A stretch of DNA of 64,000 nucleotides from Alkalihalobacillus sp. CinArs1 (GTDB lineage: Bacteria > Bacillota > Bacilli > Bacillales > Guptibacillaceae): assembly GCF_947387515.1 (NCBI RefSeq), contig NZ_CANDOB010000002.1, forward strand, positions 310,001 through 374,000. Direction: 5' to 3'. This document shows, one piece after another, positions 15,901-25,035 of this stretch. The position numbers and the translations under genes were made by a program. Each line of letters starts with the position of its first letter. Positions within the stretch are counted from its first letter, which is position 1. The notes beneath the pieces were generated by a model. It was given only the letters and a program-made list of their open reading frames with translations. It did no database searches and was not told the DNA's origin.

Positions 15901-18900
15901 TTACATCTCTCGCGCCGTTTTCCTTCTTCTCAAACGATAGAAAACGAGGTAGAGCATCGGCACCATGATCAGCGTAAGGATAGCTGAGAACAGGATACCG
16001 GAAATGATGGTAACGGCAAGTGGTGTAAAGAGTGCGTCACCAGATACGGCAACTGGAATCAGTGCAACGATCGACGTGATCGCTGTAAGTAGGATCGGGC
16101 GTAAGCGAACGCGTCCGGATTCGATGACAGCTTCTTTTACATCCATGCCTTTCTTCAATGCTTGCTCGATAAATTCAATCAATACGACAGAATTTCGTAC
16201 AACGATTCCTGTGAGGGATACCATCCCCATGACACCGAGGAAACTGATCGGAGTCTGTGTAACAAATAGTCCTAGAATCGCACCTGCGATGGCAAGGTAT
16301 ACCGCAACAAGTACTAGGAATGGTAGTGAAAGTGAGTTGAATTGAAGAGCGATCAACAGATACACAAGGAATAGAACGATAATGAAGAGAACGGTAATTT
16401 CTGAGAAGAAATCACTTTGTGCTTCATTTTCTCCACCGAGTGTGATGCTGTAGTCAGCTCCTAGCCCATCACGCTGCTCCTCTACGATTTCCTTCACATT
16501 CGCTTCATAATTTTCTTCATTCTCCGGAAACGCTCGAAGCGTGATCGCGCGTTCTCCATCTTTATGAGGGATAACTTGAAGCTTTTCATTTCGTTCCGTT
16601 GTTACGAGTTCATCGAGTGCGATGAGTTCAGGTGGACCGCCTGTAGAAGCGGCTGGAACCTCTAACTGTGTTAGATCGATTTCGTCCCCTTCAAGGACGA
16701 TCGTCATATCTCGTTTTACAACCCCATTATCGAACGCTTTTAACGGAATACCTGCCGTTGAAAGTCGCAGCTGCTGACTGATCTGATTGACCGATATGCC
16801 GTTTTCTTCAAGAGCGTCACGATCTGGCACATAGTCGAGTGAAGGTTCGAATTCGCCGACATTGTCTACCACAAGATCAGTTTCAAGGTTCTCGATTTCG
16901 GTCGTTAATGTATCTCTAAGATCGATGAGCTTCTCAATTTCAGGACCTGAAACAGTGACGGTAACTGGCGCACCAACTGGTGGTCCTTGTTGAATCGTCT
17001 CCATGAAAATTTCAGCATCAGGGAACTCCTCTCGAAGGGTATCTGTCCAATCGTCGATTAGTCCCTGGGTCGTTTGATTTTCACGATCGACCCGCGCCAC
17101 GATCTGACCGGTGTTTTCTCCAGTGCTGCTTAGGGAGCTATTGAAAAGTCCCGGCGTTCCTGTCCCTGTGAAGACGCTCGTTTCATAAACGCCATCATCT
17201 GTTTTTAGGCGTTCCTCGATTTCCTGAAGTGTTTCATGCGTTTCTTCAATCGGTGTTCCGATTGGCAGCGTAATGTCGACCGTTACTTCTTCCTTATCTG
17301 CTGCAGGGAAGAATTCAAACGGTGTTAATACAACTAACCCGAAGATCGCTGTCGTGAACAAGAGCCCTAAGATCGAAACGAGAATCGGTTTTTTAGAAAA
17401 CTTCTTAAGTAATTTATCTGCATACACGTCTGCTAATTTGTTAAGTGGTTTCCCTAAAAGACCTGGTGCCTCTGACATCGGCTTCTTGGACCTGCGGCTT
17501 AAGAAGTACCTGAGGATCGGTACGAAAACAAGCGCGACGATTGTTGATGCGATAATTGTTGTAATTAGAACGGTCGGCAATGCGCGAATGAATGCACCGT
17601 TTCCGCCTGATAAGAAAATGAGTGGTAAAAACGTAAAGACGATCGCAAGGGAAGATGTGACGATCGATACCCAAATTTCTTTTACGCCGTTAACAGCACC
17701 CATCATCCCTTTATCGCCAAGCTTGTACCGTCGCTGAATGTTGTCGTTGATTACGATCGAGTCATCAACGATGATACCGAGTGCGATGATCAACCCGATC
17801 ACTGAGATCTGGTTAAGGTCAACTTCAGCAAATGGCAGCGGTATGAAGCCCATCAAGACAGAGATCGGAACAGCAAGTGCGACAACGAGTGCGCCTGATC
17901 CTGATAGTCCTAATGATGTCGCGACGATAACGGCGAGTACCGAAATCGCAAGTGATAGGAAGAGCCCATCAAAAATGTCGTTCACGATCGATGCCTGAGA
18001 ATAATAGGGTTCTAATTCAACATTAGAGGGTAACCCATTCGCAAGCTCGTCTACTTTTTCGCTCACGCGTTCATCGACAGTCGGGATGTCTTCGCCTTGC
18101 TCGACATACGCTGTGAACGAGACAGAAGGTTTTCCTTCATATGTGATGATATCTGTCAGTTCTTTTGGTTTCACTTCGACGCTCGCGATGTCTTTTAAAA
18201 AGACAGAGTCGCCAGCGGGATTTTTCCCTACAAAAAGTTCTTCCATTTGGTCAAGAGAATCGTAGTTTTCGACAGAAAGTTGAACGAGTTCATCGTCCAT
18301 TTCCTGTTTACCAAGAGGGGTAGGGTAGAATTCATTATTGATCGCGTTTTGAACATCGATGACAGTGAGTCCTGATTCTTTCAAATCCTCCTGTCTTAAT
18401 TCGATTTCGATTTGTTCTTCAGGCAGCCCTTTGATCGTTACGCCAGACACACCTGAAAGTTCACTTACTTCATCTTTCCAGCGGTTCAACTCTTCCTGCA
18501 TGGAAAGGAGGTTTTCTCGATTATCACTCGTTAGATGATAGGAAACGATCGGCATCTTCGCCGTTGATTCGTTTACTTCTGGCTCAAAAGCATCTTCAGG
18601 AAAAGAGGTGGATGCGTCTGAGACCGCTTGTCGAACATCGCTAAACACTTCTTTCTTGCTTTCACCCTCTGCCACTTCTACCACGATGGTAGAAAAACCT
18701 GCTGCTGATGATGAGGTGATTTCAGCGATGCCATCGATCGAACTGATCGATGATTCGATCGGGTTTGTAATCGAGCGTTCCACCGTATCGACTGTAGCAC
18801 CTGGGTAGATGGTGTTCACCGTGCCGATGTTGATGGTCGTTTCTGGGATTTCACGCTGGGGCAGTTGAATAAATGTAAATACACCAACGATAACGAATAA

Positions 18901-18951
18901 TAGGATGAATATGATGAATAGCTTTGATCGTTGTAGAATCCACTTTAGCAT
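15901..18951 (-). CDS. RND-family efflux pump, SwrC-like
   Basis: 1016 residues, the size and layout of HAE-type RND pumps: TM1, a large extracytoplasmic domain (about 35-330), TM2-6, a second large domain (about 550-840), TM8-12. TM4 carries IGLIIALGIIVDDSIVINDN, whose two Asp form the proton relay. Gram-positive SwrC works without an outer-membrane channel and no adaptor gene is adjacent here, so the closest parallel is B. subtilis SwrC (surfactin export and resistance). SD AGAGGAGG. Divergent from a TetR regulator, with TGACY-N4-RGTCA-type operators between, so likely repressed by it. Confidence 0.92.
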   Translation of the reverse strand: MLKWILQRSKLFIIFILLFVIVGVFTFIQLPQREIPETTINIGTVNTIYPGATVDTVERSITNPIESSISSIDGIAEITSSSAAGFSTIVVEVAEGESKKEVFSDVRQAVSDASTSFPEDAFEPEVNESTAKMPIVSYHLTSDNRENLLSMQEELNRWKDEVSELSGVSGVTIKGLPEEQIEIELRQEDLKESGLTVIDVQNAINNEFYPTPLGKQEMDDELVQLSVENYDSLDQMEELFVGKNPAGDSVFLKDIASVEVKPKELTDIITYEGKPSVSFTAYVEQGEDIPTVDERVSEKVDELANGLPSNVELEPYYSQASIVNDIFDGLFLSLAISVLAVIVATSLGLSGSGALVVALAVPISVLMGFIPLPFAEVDLNQISVIGLIIALGIIVDDSIVINDNIQRRYKLGDKGMMGAVNGVKEIWVSIVTSSLAIVFTFLPLIFLSGGNGAFIRALPTVLITTIIASTIVALVFVPILRYFLSRRSKKPMSEAPGLLGKPLNKLADVYADKLLKKFSKKPILVSILGLLFTTAIFGLVVLTPFEFFPAADKEEVTVDITLPIGTPIEETHETLQEIEERLKTDDGVYETSVFTGTGTPGLFNSSLSSTGENTGQIVARVDRENQTTQGLIDDWTDTLREEFPDAEIFMETIQQGPPVGAPVTVTVSGPEIEKLIDLRDTLTTEIENLETDLVVDNVGEFEPSLDYVPDRDALEENGISVNQISQQLRLSTAGIPLKAFDNGVVKRDMTIVLEGDEIDLTQLEVPAASTGGPPELIALDELVTTERNEKLQVIPHKDGERAITLRAFPENEENYEANVKEIVEEQRDGLGADYSITLGGENEAQSDFFSEITVLFIIVLFLVYLLIALQFNSLSLPFLVLVAVYLAIAGAILGLFVTQTPISFLGVMGMVSLTGIVVRNSVVLIEFIEQALKKGMDVKEAVIESGRVRLRPILLTAITSIVALIPVAVSGDALFTPLAVTIISGILFSAILTLIMVPMLYLVFYRLRRRKTAREM

Positions 18952-18974
18952 TTGGGGCCTCCTCTAATTTGTTC

Positions 18975-18988
18975 CGACCGATTGGTCA
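18975..18988. promoter_or_regulatory. TetR-type operator site near RND gene
   Basis: CGACCGATTGGTCA: GACC-N4-GGTC, between the RND promoter area and its SD on the minus strand. It matches the site at 19042-19055. Confidence 0.65.
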
Positions 18989-19040
18989 ATATGATGTTTT
19001 GTATACCCTTTCTATACCTACAAATAAACTTTTGAACTTC

Positions 19041-19070
19041 TTGACTCACTAGTCATTTTACTTAGATAAT
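19041..19070 (+). promoter_or_regulatory. Promoter of the TetR gene with overlapping operator
   Basis: TTGACT (19041-19046), 18-bp spacer, GATAAT (19065-19070). TGACT-N4-AGTCA (19042-19055) covers the -35 box, so a bound dimer would block initiation. A second TATAAT lies at 19148-19153 nearer the start codon. Confidence 0.65.
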
Positions 19071-19198
19071 AGGAGATGTCAAGAAATGAATGTGCTCCTC
19101 GAAAAGGGAATAACAGATTTGAATTCGCTCTTTCAGGGAAGAGACGTTATAATTTAGGTCAATGTCGTGGCGTGAAAGAGAACAACGAGGTGAAACAA

Positions 19199-20062
19199 TT
19201 GGATAAAAGGAAAGCGATTCTAGAAGCAGCCGTTGAGCTCATCGGAGCGAAGGGCTATACACATACATCCATGCAGCAAATTGCTGATAGCGTTGGAATT
19301 TCGAAAGGCTCACTGTATTCATTTTTTCCATCGAAGGAAGATTTGATCATTTCGATTTACGAGCATTATCAGCAACTTGTCTTCGAGCGAGCGTTTGTGA
19401 TTGGGCTTAATGATCTCCCTCCATATGAGCGGTTTGCGAAACAATTTCAAGTGCAGTTCGAAGGGATACTCGAATACAAGTCTTATATGAAAATGCACAT
19501 GCGAGGGGAAACCGCTCAGAGTAGTGAAAAGTTAGAGAGCATGGCGCACCGCATGAGAGGAAGGCTGTTCAGCTGGCTTGAGAGAAATTTGCTCGACTTA
19601 TATGGTGATCAGATTTCACCTTATAAATGGGACTTAATGTGGATGACGCAGTCGATCTATACCTCCTATACAGGATTAATGATTTCTACTGAAAGCACGA
19701 TCGGTCCAGAGGAGCTTGGGCAGCACATCGTCCGTCAGATCGATATTCTTGCGAACGATTTTCTTTCAGGAAACAGTCACCCTCTTCTTGATGATGAGAT
19801 GATGCGACCGTTCTCAGTCGGAATGGATCGTGAAGGTGCGTTCACATCGTTCGGGAAAAGAGAGGAAGCGTGGAAAGCGGTATACGATAAGGTCCATTCG
19901 TTGAACGGAGATTACTATCTAGATGTGATCGATCGGATCTCGGAGGAATCAAGAAAATCAAAACCGGATGAGCTTGTGATGAAAGGCTTGTTTCAACTGT
20001 TGAAAGAGGAAGTAGAATTAAAAGCTGAAGCCGAAGCATTAGAAGAACAGCTTCTACCATAG
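19199..20062 (+). CDS. TetR/AcrR-family regulator of the RND pump
   Basis: 287 residues from TTG 19199, set 7 nt after GAGGTG; a TATAAT box at 19148 lies inside the longer open frame, arguing against the upstream start. Residues 3-48 are the TetR HTH: AILEAAVELIGAKGYTHTSMQQIADSVGISKGSLYSFFPSKEDL. The remaining 240 residues are a helical ligand and dimer domain, longer than the 190-220 residues usual for the family, with an acidic C-terminal tail (EAEALEEQLL). Divergent from the SwrC-like pump and flanked by two matching operators, so probably its repressor, relieved by a pump substrate. Confidence 0.88.
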   Translation: MDKRKAILEAAVELIGAKGYTHTSMQQIADSVGISKGSLYSFFPSKEDLIISIYEHYQQLVFERAFVIGLNDLPPYERFAKQFQVQFEGILEYKSYMKMHMRGETAQSSEKLESMAHRMRGRLFSWLERNLLDLYGDQISPYKWDLMWMTQSIYTSYTGLMISTESTIGPEELGQHIVRQIDILANDFLSGNSHPLLDDEMMRPFSVGMDREGAFTSFGKREEAWKAVYDKVHSLNGDYYLDVIDRISEESRKSKPDELVMKGLFQLLKEEVELKAEAEALEEQLLP

Positions 20063-20091
20063 AAATAGGAATTCACATCAAGAATGGAACG

Positions 20092-20139
20092 AAAAAAGCC
20101 ATACCTCACTCTGTAAATGAGAGAAGGTGGCTTTTTTGT
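20092..20139 (+). terminator. Terminator after TetR gene
   Basis: AAAAAAGCCA (20092-20101) pairs with TGGCTTTTTT (20128-20137). Confidence 0.8.
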
Positions 20140-20172
20140 TTGGAGAAGGATGTGACAAATAGTGACAAAAGA

Positions 20173-20190
20173 CGGGGAGTGACAGGCACC
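20173..20190 (+). repeat. GTGACAGGCACC-family repeat
   Basis: CGGGGAGTGACAGGCACC, preceded by GTGACAAAAGA in the position where other copies have TTCGACARAAA. Confidence 0.7.
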
Positions 20191-20209
20191 ATGCAGGAAG
20201 AAATACTAG

Positions 20210-20239
20210 TTGTCAAAGGCTCTGTTCTTTCTTTACAAT
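20210..20239 (+). promoter_or_regulatory. Sigma-A-type promoter of the AraC gene
   Basis: TTGTCA, 18-bp spacer, TACAAT (20234-20239); about 43 nt before the SD. Confidence 0.55.
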
Positions 20240-20288
20240 GAATCTTAACTGAGAGAATTCTTCTGGCCAGAAGCGAAGAGAGGAGGGG

Positions 20289-20999
20289 ATGCAGGTGCTG
20301 AGAGCGAACAAGGTGGTCTGTGATAAACGGTCGTATTCTAGTGATAAGACATCTCACAAACATGACTTTGGTCAATTTCTATTTCCTTTGAGTGGCTCTT
20401 TAGACATCTCGACTAAGCACCACGGTTTACACCTCACTCCTGATCATTGCTTTTACCTTCCACCGTCGTATAATCATGAATTTCGTTCATCGGTGAGAAA
20501 TGAATTTTTAATTTTAGATATCCCGACGGACTTTTTACTGTGGGAGACAGAAAGCATGTATGTTCCAATGGATGAGCAGTGGACGTCGATTCGTTTCTTG
20601 TTATTAGAGGAGATCCGGAATAAACAAAACGATTCAGCAGCACTAAGAGATCTAACGAGATATGTTGCTAATAAATTGAAGAGCGCTACACCCCCTTCGG
20701 TCGACTATATTCATCGGCATTACAAAGAGTCCATCAGCTTAGAAACGTTAGCTGCAATCGAACGCTATCACCCTACTTATTATTCAGCGTGGTTCAAACA
20801 GAAAACGGGGAAGAGCCCGAAGCGCTATATAGCGGAGTTACGTTTGAAGGAAGCGAAGAAGCTATTAGGTAACACGTCCTGGACGATCACATATGTGAGC
20901 CAGGAGATCGGTTTTGAGAACACTTCTTCTTTTACACGATGGTTCGTAAAGCAAGAAGGCATTACGCCACAAACGTACAGAAGTATGAAGAATGGATAA
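20289..20999 (+). CDS. AraC-family regulator with N-terminal cupin
   Basis: 236 residues. The N-terminal 110 residues form a beta-rich cupin-like sensor (KHDFGQFLFPLSGSLDIS...LTPDHCFYLPPSYNHEF). The C-terminal 100 residues hold two HTH motifs of the AraC/XylS type: SLETLAAIERYHPTYYSAWFKQKTGKSPKRYIAELRLKEAKKLL and TITYVSQEIGFENTSSFTRWFVKQEGITPQTYR. SD AGGAGGG supports ATG 20289, though GTG 20295 has better spacing. It precedes an EamA transporter by 80 bp with a terminator between them, so the transporter is a plausible but unproven target. Confidence 0.85.
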   Translation: MQVLRANKVVCDKRSYSSDKTSHKHDFGQFLFPLSGSLDISTKHHGLHLTPDHCFYLPPSYNHEFRSSVRNEFLILDIPTDFLLWETESMYVPMDEQWTSIRFLLLEEIRNKQNDSAALRDLTRYVANKLKSATPPSVDYIHRHYKESISLETLAAIERYHPTYYSAWFKQKTGKSPKRYIAELRLKEAKKLLGNTSWTITYVSQEIGFENTSSFTRWFVKQEGITPQTYRSMKNG

Positions 21000-21003
21000 A
21001 AAG

Positions 21004-21066
21004 AACCTTAAACTCAGTAAAGATGAGCGAGACTGATTCATCTAAAATGGGTTTAAGGTCTTTTTA
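21004..21066 (+). terminator. Terminator after AraC gene
   Basis: ACCTTAAACTC pairs with GGGTTTAAGGT, with inner AGATGA/TCATCT stem, followed by CTTTTT. Confidence 0.75.
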
Positions 21067-21080
21067 TTGAGGTGATTGTT

Positions 21081-21989
21081 ATGGAAAAAAAGGTCGCACC
21101 TTTTTTAGTTTTATTAGCGGCTATCTTATGGGGAACAACGGGAACGGCACAGTCGTTTGCTCCTGAAACGGCGCATCCTGTCGTGATCGGTGCCGTCCGC
21201 TTAGCGTTAGGCGGACTCCCATTACTTTTGATCGTTCTTCTTTTAGGTAAGTTAAGAATAAAGAATTGGCCAATAAAAGAAACGGTGCTCGCATCCCTTT
21301 GTATGGCCTGCTATCAACCATTCTTTTTCTCCGCAGTAACGTTGACGGGTGTCGCGATCGGAACGGTCATTGCGATTGGGAGTGCGCCAATTTTGTCCGG
21401 GTTAATCGAGTGGCTCTTTTTTAAAAAAAGTCCCGCACGGGTATGGTGGTATTCGACGATCCTTTCGATCGTCGGGTGCTGTATGCTTTTTATCAACAAA
21501 GAAGCAGTCGTGGTCGACCCATACGGGATCGCGATGGCGTTGGTGGCAGGGCTTTCTTTTGCTAGTTATACGCATTTTAGCAGAAAACTAGTCGAAAACC
21601 AGTCGTCATTATCCATTGTCGCCGTAGTCTTTTCGCTTAGCGCGATCTTCCTATCACCACTATTGTTTCTCTATGACCTATCGTGGATCACAGAAGGAAA
21701 TGGGATGGCTGTTAGCCTTCACCTCGGAATCATCGCAACCGGTCTTGCTTATTTCTTGTTTGCAAGGGGAATGGTAAACGTCCCATCATCAACAGCCGTT
21801 ACCCTGGCATTGGGTGAACCCCTCACGGCTGCCTTGTTGGGCGTGTTCGTTCTTGGAGAAAGCCTTGCTCTAACGTCATGGCTGGGCATCTCTTTCTTAT
21901 TAGTAGGGATCGGGATATTAATTCTTTATTCCAAAGAATCCGGAGTGGAGAATCGTAAGCAACGCTTTAGTTCGGCTCTGAGTAAGTAG
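21081..21989 (+). CDS. EamA/DMT-superfamily transporter
   Basis: 302 residues from ATG 21081 (GAGGTG SD). Ten helices in two EamA repeats: first repeat begins LLAAILWGTTGTAQSFAP, second begins YGIAMALVAGLSFASYTHFSRKL and ends LGEPLTAALLGVFVLGESL, the family fingerprint. DMT carriers export amino acids, metabolites or drugs. It sits downstream of the AraC regulator. Residues VENRKQRFSSALSK form a short cytosolic tail. Substrate unknown. Confidence 0.85.
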   Translation: MEKKVAPFLVLLAAILWGTTGTAQSFAPETAHPVVIGAVRLALGGLPLLLIVLLLGKLRIKNWPIKETVLASLCMACYQPFFFSAVTLTGVAIGTVIAIGSAPILSGLIEWLFFKKSPARVWWYSTILSIVGCCMLFINKEAVVVDPYGIAMALVAGLSFASYTHFSRKLVENQSSLSIVAVVFSLSAIFLSPLLFLYDLSWITEGNGMAVSLHLGIIATGLAYFLFARGMVNVPSSTAVTLALGEPLTAALLGVFVLGESLALTSWLGISFLLVGIGILILYSKESGVENRKQRFSSALSK

Positions 21990-22084
21990 ACGTCTCAACG
22001 AACGAAGAAGATCCTTTCTGAAAAGTTGACGCTCTTTTTTATGGTAGACTTAGGTGGAAGTGGGGTTATAGGAGTTGAGACGGT

Positions 22085-22300
22085 GTGCCTTTATTGTTTT
22101 TATTAATCGCTTTGTTAACAATGTTTTCGTTTGGTTTTATGATTTCGCCAATCTTTTTTCTAGTGGCGATCGCGAGTGCGATTTATTATTCGAATAAAAG
22201 AAAGTATATGTTCGCTTCTGTTGTTACGTTTATCGTGAGTTTATTAGTGTTGATTACGATGGGACTTTTGTTTCTCGTGGTTACTTTCGGTCAAACGTAA
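22085..22300 (+). CDS. 71-residue membrane protein
   Basis: Starts at GTG 22085 (GTG 22083 is out of frame), with ATAGGAG upstream. Two long hydrophobic helices flanking a basic loop (YYSNKRKYM). No recognised family. Shares the bidirectional terminator with the next, convergent, EamA gene. Confidence 0.6.
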   Translation: MPLLFLLIALLTMFSFGFMISPIFFLVAIASAIYYSNKRKYMFASVVTFIVSLLVLITMGLLFLVVTFGQT

Positions 22301-22312
22301 ACGTATGATAGG

Positions 22313-22356
22313 AAAAGAGCTTGAAATGCGGCGATGCATTCAAGCTCTTTTTTTTA
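22313..22356. terminator. Bidirectional terminator
   Basis: AAAGAGCTTGAAATGC pairs with GCATTCAAGCTCTTT (one bulged A), then TTTTTT. Confidence 0.88.
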
Positions 22357-23262
22357 TTGAGCTGCGTTGTGATAGAGAGGTGCGCTTTGTTTCTTTGATT
22401 CCTGCACGATAATGACGGAGCTGATGACCATGATCATCCCAATATATTGCCACATCGAGAGTGTTTCGTTGAAGATAAAGAAGCCGACGAGCGAAGCGAC
22501 GACTGGTTCAACCGTCGCGATGATGGAAGCACGGCTCGATTCCACGTGCTGCAAGCCTTTCGTATAAAAGATGAACGGGAGCATGGTTGAGAGAAAGCCA
22601 AGCCCGATAATGAGGCCTAGTACGTTTAGATTGGTGAACATACCGATCTTTGATTCTAATCCGCTAAAAGGCACGATGGCGATCGTAGCAAAAAGAAACG
22701 TGTACACTGTTACGGTTAACGAGTCATATTTATTCAGAGCGAACTTACCGAATATGCTGTATAGGGCATAGAAGAAGCCTGAGCCAAGTCCAAGTATGAG
22801 TCCGTAGAGTGAGATGGATGAAGATGAACTTGAGAAGATTCCGATGACGAGTGAGCATCCGACAAGCGTAATCAAGAGTGCCGTCATCTTCCGAGGCGTC
22901 AGTGCTTCTTTGAATAGCAAGCGTGATAAAATCGTAACGAATGCTGGTGCAGTATAAAGTAAGATGAACGCGATCGAGATCGATGATTCTTCCATCGAAC
23001 TGAACAAGCACCAGTTGAAGAGCACGATGCTGATGATTCCGGTTCCGATGAAGTATCGACTATCCTTCAACCTTATGTTGAATAAGTTCCGATTTTTAAA
23101 TAAAACGTAAGAGGACATGAAGATGGCAGCTGTTAACACCCTGATCGCAACCACCTGAATTGGCGTAAAGCCAAGTTCATAAAGATATGTAACGAATACG
23201 CCAATAATCCCCCAAAGTGAAGCACCGATTGCGATCAATAACCAAGCTGATTTTTGTTCCAT
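22354..23262 (-). CDS. EamA/DMT-superfamily transporter
   Basis: 302 residues from the ATG at 23262; GGAGGG lies 7 nt upstream, whereas the ATG at 23268 is too close and the one at 23292 lacks an SD. Ten helices in two EamA repeats; the second ends LQHVESSRASIIATVEPVVASLVGFFIFNETL, a strong signature of this family. A run of serines (FSSSSSSIS) lies between the halves. Only distantly similar to the plus-strand EamA protein 400 bp away, so not a recent duplication. Substrate unknown. Confidence 0.85.
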   Translation of the reverse strand: MEQKSAWLLIAIGASLWGIIGVFVTYLYELGFTPIQVVAIRVLTAAIFMSSYVLFKNRNLFNIRLKDSRYFIGTGIISIVLFNWCLFSSMEESSISIAFILLYTAPAFVTILSRLLFKEALTPRKMTALLITLVGCSLVIGIFSSSSSSISLYGLILGLGSGFFYALYSIFGKFALNKYDSLTVTVYTFLFATIAIVPFSGLESKIGMFTNLNVLGLIIGLGFLSTMLPFIFYTKGLQHVESSRASIIATVEPVVASLVGFFIFNETLSMWQYIGMIMVISSVIIVQESKKQSAPLYHNAAQ

Positions 23263-23380
23263 CCACATCCCTCCAATCTTTAATCCATTCATTCTAACAT
23301 AGGAATCGCCTAGAAGCTTATATTATTGTGATAGCTTTTTTAGTTTATGGTATAGATCAATTTGAATTGATTTACATAGA

Positions 23381-23411
23381 AAAGGCATAGCCTTCGTTTG
23401 GCTATGCCTTT
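23381..23411 (-). terminator. Terminator of the small basic protein gene
   Basis: AAAGGCATAGCC (23381-23392) pairs perfectly with GGCTATGCCTTT (23400-23411); read on the minus strand it continues TTTCTATG. Confidence 0.8.
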
Positions 23412-23417
23412 CGTTTG

Positions 23418-23558
23418 TTAGTTGTTCTTTTTAGTGTTTGCAAGTCGACCTTCTTGGTTTTTTTGTTCATTGGTGTTGTCGACTAAGTCAACTTCGTTCG
23501 TGTAAGACTTTTTCATCGCACCTGGTTGATTTGCGTATTTTTTCTTATTCAATTTCAC
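23418..23558 (-). CDS. 46-residue hydrophilic protein, small spore-protein-like
   Basis: Minus-strand GTG at 23558 to TAA at 23418. The SD AGAGGTGATC is nearly a full complement of the 16S anti-SD. The peptide (KLNKKKYANQPGAMKKSYTN...EQKNQEGRLANTKKNN) is rich in Lys, Asn and Gln, lacks Trp and Cys, and has no hydrophobic core, resembling minor small acid-soluble spore proteins and other unstructured sporulation proteins. The exact family is not identified. A sigma-G type promoter would support the spore idea; I cannot point to one with confidence. Confidence 0.6.
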   Translation of the reverse strand: MKLNKKKYANQPGAMKKSYTNEVDLVDNTNEQKNQEGRLANTKKNN

Positions 23559-23623
23559 AAGGATCACCTCTAAAGATTAGGATGACCCAAGATAAAATGA
23601 ACATACGCAAATTGTGACAAAAA

Positions 23624-23643
23624 CCGGGTGGTGACAGGCACCG
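23624..23643 (+). repeat. GTGACAGGCACC-family repeat
   Basis: CCGGGTGGTGACAGGCACCG preceded by TTGTGACAAAAA. It lies between the small basic protein gene and the 3' end of the YeeE gene. Confidence 0.8.
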
Positions 23644-23648
23644 TGAGG

Positions 23649-24893
23649 TTAACAGATCGAATCTTTTGGACTTGGATTCGACAACCCAAACAACGGCCTT
23701 ATGAAGAGGGCAAGGTAAGTCCCGGCAAGTGCCATGATCATCCATACCCATCCGTGTAGGCTCATCGATGCGATACCTCCGAAGTAAGCTCCGATGTTAC
23801 AACCGAATGCAAGGCGAGCGCCATATCCCATCAAAACGCCACCGATCAATGCCGCCATCGTCACACCAGGGGTGAACGCTTTTAGCTTGAACGTTCCTTG
23901 CGACGTTGCTGCGATAAATGCGCCGAGGATGATACCGAAGTTCATCACGCTTGTAGAGTCGAATAGCACAGAATCCGTTAGCTGCTGCGTACGTCCAGCC
24001 CAGTATCCCCAGCTGCTTACGTCGACGCCAAAGAACATGAGTACTTTCGAGCCCCATAGAGCGAATGCTGATGTGATGCCCCATGGGTTTCCTCGAACTG
24101 CTAGTGTTAACGCATTTAGTACTGCTAACACGATCGCCGCAACAAGTAGTGGCCATGAGCCTCGGAAGAGCTTTTTGATACCTGTCGTCGTAGGAAGTGG
24201 CTTCATGCTAGGAGGGTTCTTCTTCCTTGCGATTTGAACAGTAATGCCGTAGAGACCTGCAAAGATTGCAAGTTGAAATAGCACACCTCCAACATAGCCA
24301 AATCCGGTAGTTTCAGCGAGTGAAATCGCACCGAGACTCGGCATCGCTTCACTCGTCCACCATGGAAAGTGTAGTGCGCCAATTGTTGAACCGACAATAA
24401 AACCGATTAGTGTTAGGAAGAGCGGTGCGTTTCCGCCGCCAACATTATAAAGGGTCCCCGAAGCACAACCATTTCCAAGCTGCATGCCGATTCCGAAAAT
24501 GAAAGAACCGAATACAACGCTGACACCAATAGGGAACACATACCCAGCTGGTGTGTTTCCTGAGAAGCTAAATCCTGTTGCAAGGATAATACCAAAAAGT
24601 ATCGTCGCAACGGCAAGCATCGATAGATGTGCCTGTAACCCTTGCACGTTTCCGACAGATGTTAATCTTCTAAATGCTGATGTGAAGCCGAACCGTGCGT
24701 GTAACAATGTTAGCCCTAACGCTAACCCAATGACAAAGAGCGCTCCTTGTGTCCAAGAAACAGTCATCACGATCACAGTGAACAGGATGATCGAAACTAG
24801 AATACCTAAAGAAACGAACGGCTTCTGTATAGGATTCAACGGTGTTACTACCGTTGTTGATAGTCTTTTCTTTACGTTTGCAGCTGCTTCCAT
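23649..24893 (-). CDS. YeeE/YedE-family sulfur-compound transporter (TsuA-like)
   Basis: 414 residues, about nine to eleven helices in two homologous halves. Each half bears the conserved Cys loop of TsuA/YeeE carriers: GMQLGNGCASGTLYNVGGG near residue 150 and GYGARLAFGCNIGAYFGGI near the C-terminus. TsuA imports thiosulfate through hydrogen bonds to these Cys. Usual partners (TusA/YeeD or a rhodanese) are not adjacent. SD GAGGTG. Two inverted repeats lie 50-80 bp upstream and may be the operator of a sulfur-responsive regulator located elsewhere. Confidence 0.85.
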   Translation of the reverse strand: MEAAANVKKRLSTTVVTPLNPIQKPFVSLGILVSIILFTVIVMTVSWTQGALFVIGLALGLTLLHARFGFTSAFRRLTSVGNVQGLQAHLSMLAVATILFGIILATGFSFSGNTPAGYVFPIGVSVVFGSFIFGIGMQLGNGCASGTLYNVGGGNAPLFLTLIGFIVGSTIGALHFPWWTSEAMPSLGAISLAETTGFGYVGGVLFQLAIFAGLYGITVQIARKKNPPSMKPLPTTTGIKKLFRGSWPLLVAAIVLAVLNALTLAVRGNPWGITSAFALWGSKVLMFFGVDVSSWGYWAGRTQQLTDSVLFDSTSVMNFGIILGAFIAATSQGTFKLKAFTPGVTMAALIGGVLMGYGARLAFGCNIGAYFGGIASMSLHGWVWMIMALAGTYLALFIRPLFGLSNPSPKDSIC

Positions 24894-24939
24894 TGAGTAA
24901 ACACCTCAATCCTTATAAGTTTAGTATGAATTAATCTTT

Positions 24940-24975
24940 ACGTATCATAATACGATTTACCAGATTTGTAAATCG
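24940..24975. promoter_or_regulatory. Inverted repeats upstream of YeeE-type gene
   Basis: CGTAT-CATA-ATACG (24941-24954) overlaps CGATTTAC-N7-GTAAATCG (24953-24975), an 8-bp perfect dyad. Located 47-82 bp before the ATG on the minus strand. Candidate operator. Confidence 0.5.
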
Positions 24976-25005
24976 TTTCGCTTATAACGAGGTGTTCGAC
25001 AAAAA

Positions 25006-25025
25006 GCGGGTGGTACCAGGCACTG
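25006..25025 (+). repeat. GTACCAGGCAC-variant repeat
   Basis: GCGGGTGGTACCAGGCACTG preceded by TTCGACAAAAA. On the minus strand it directly follows the K+ channel gene and reads GGTACCACCCGCTTTTTG, so it may double as that gene's terminator. Confidence 0.7.
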
Positions 25026-25035
25026 TCATGGCACC

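Noticed and set aside
19076-19198. N-terminal extension of the TetR protein
   Set aside because: It spans a TATAAT box and lacks an SD; the HTH begins right after TTG 19199 with GAGGTG at good distance.
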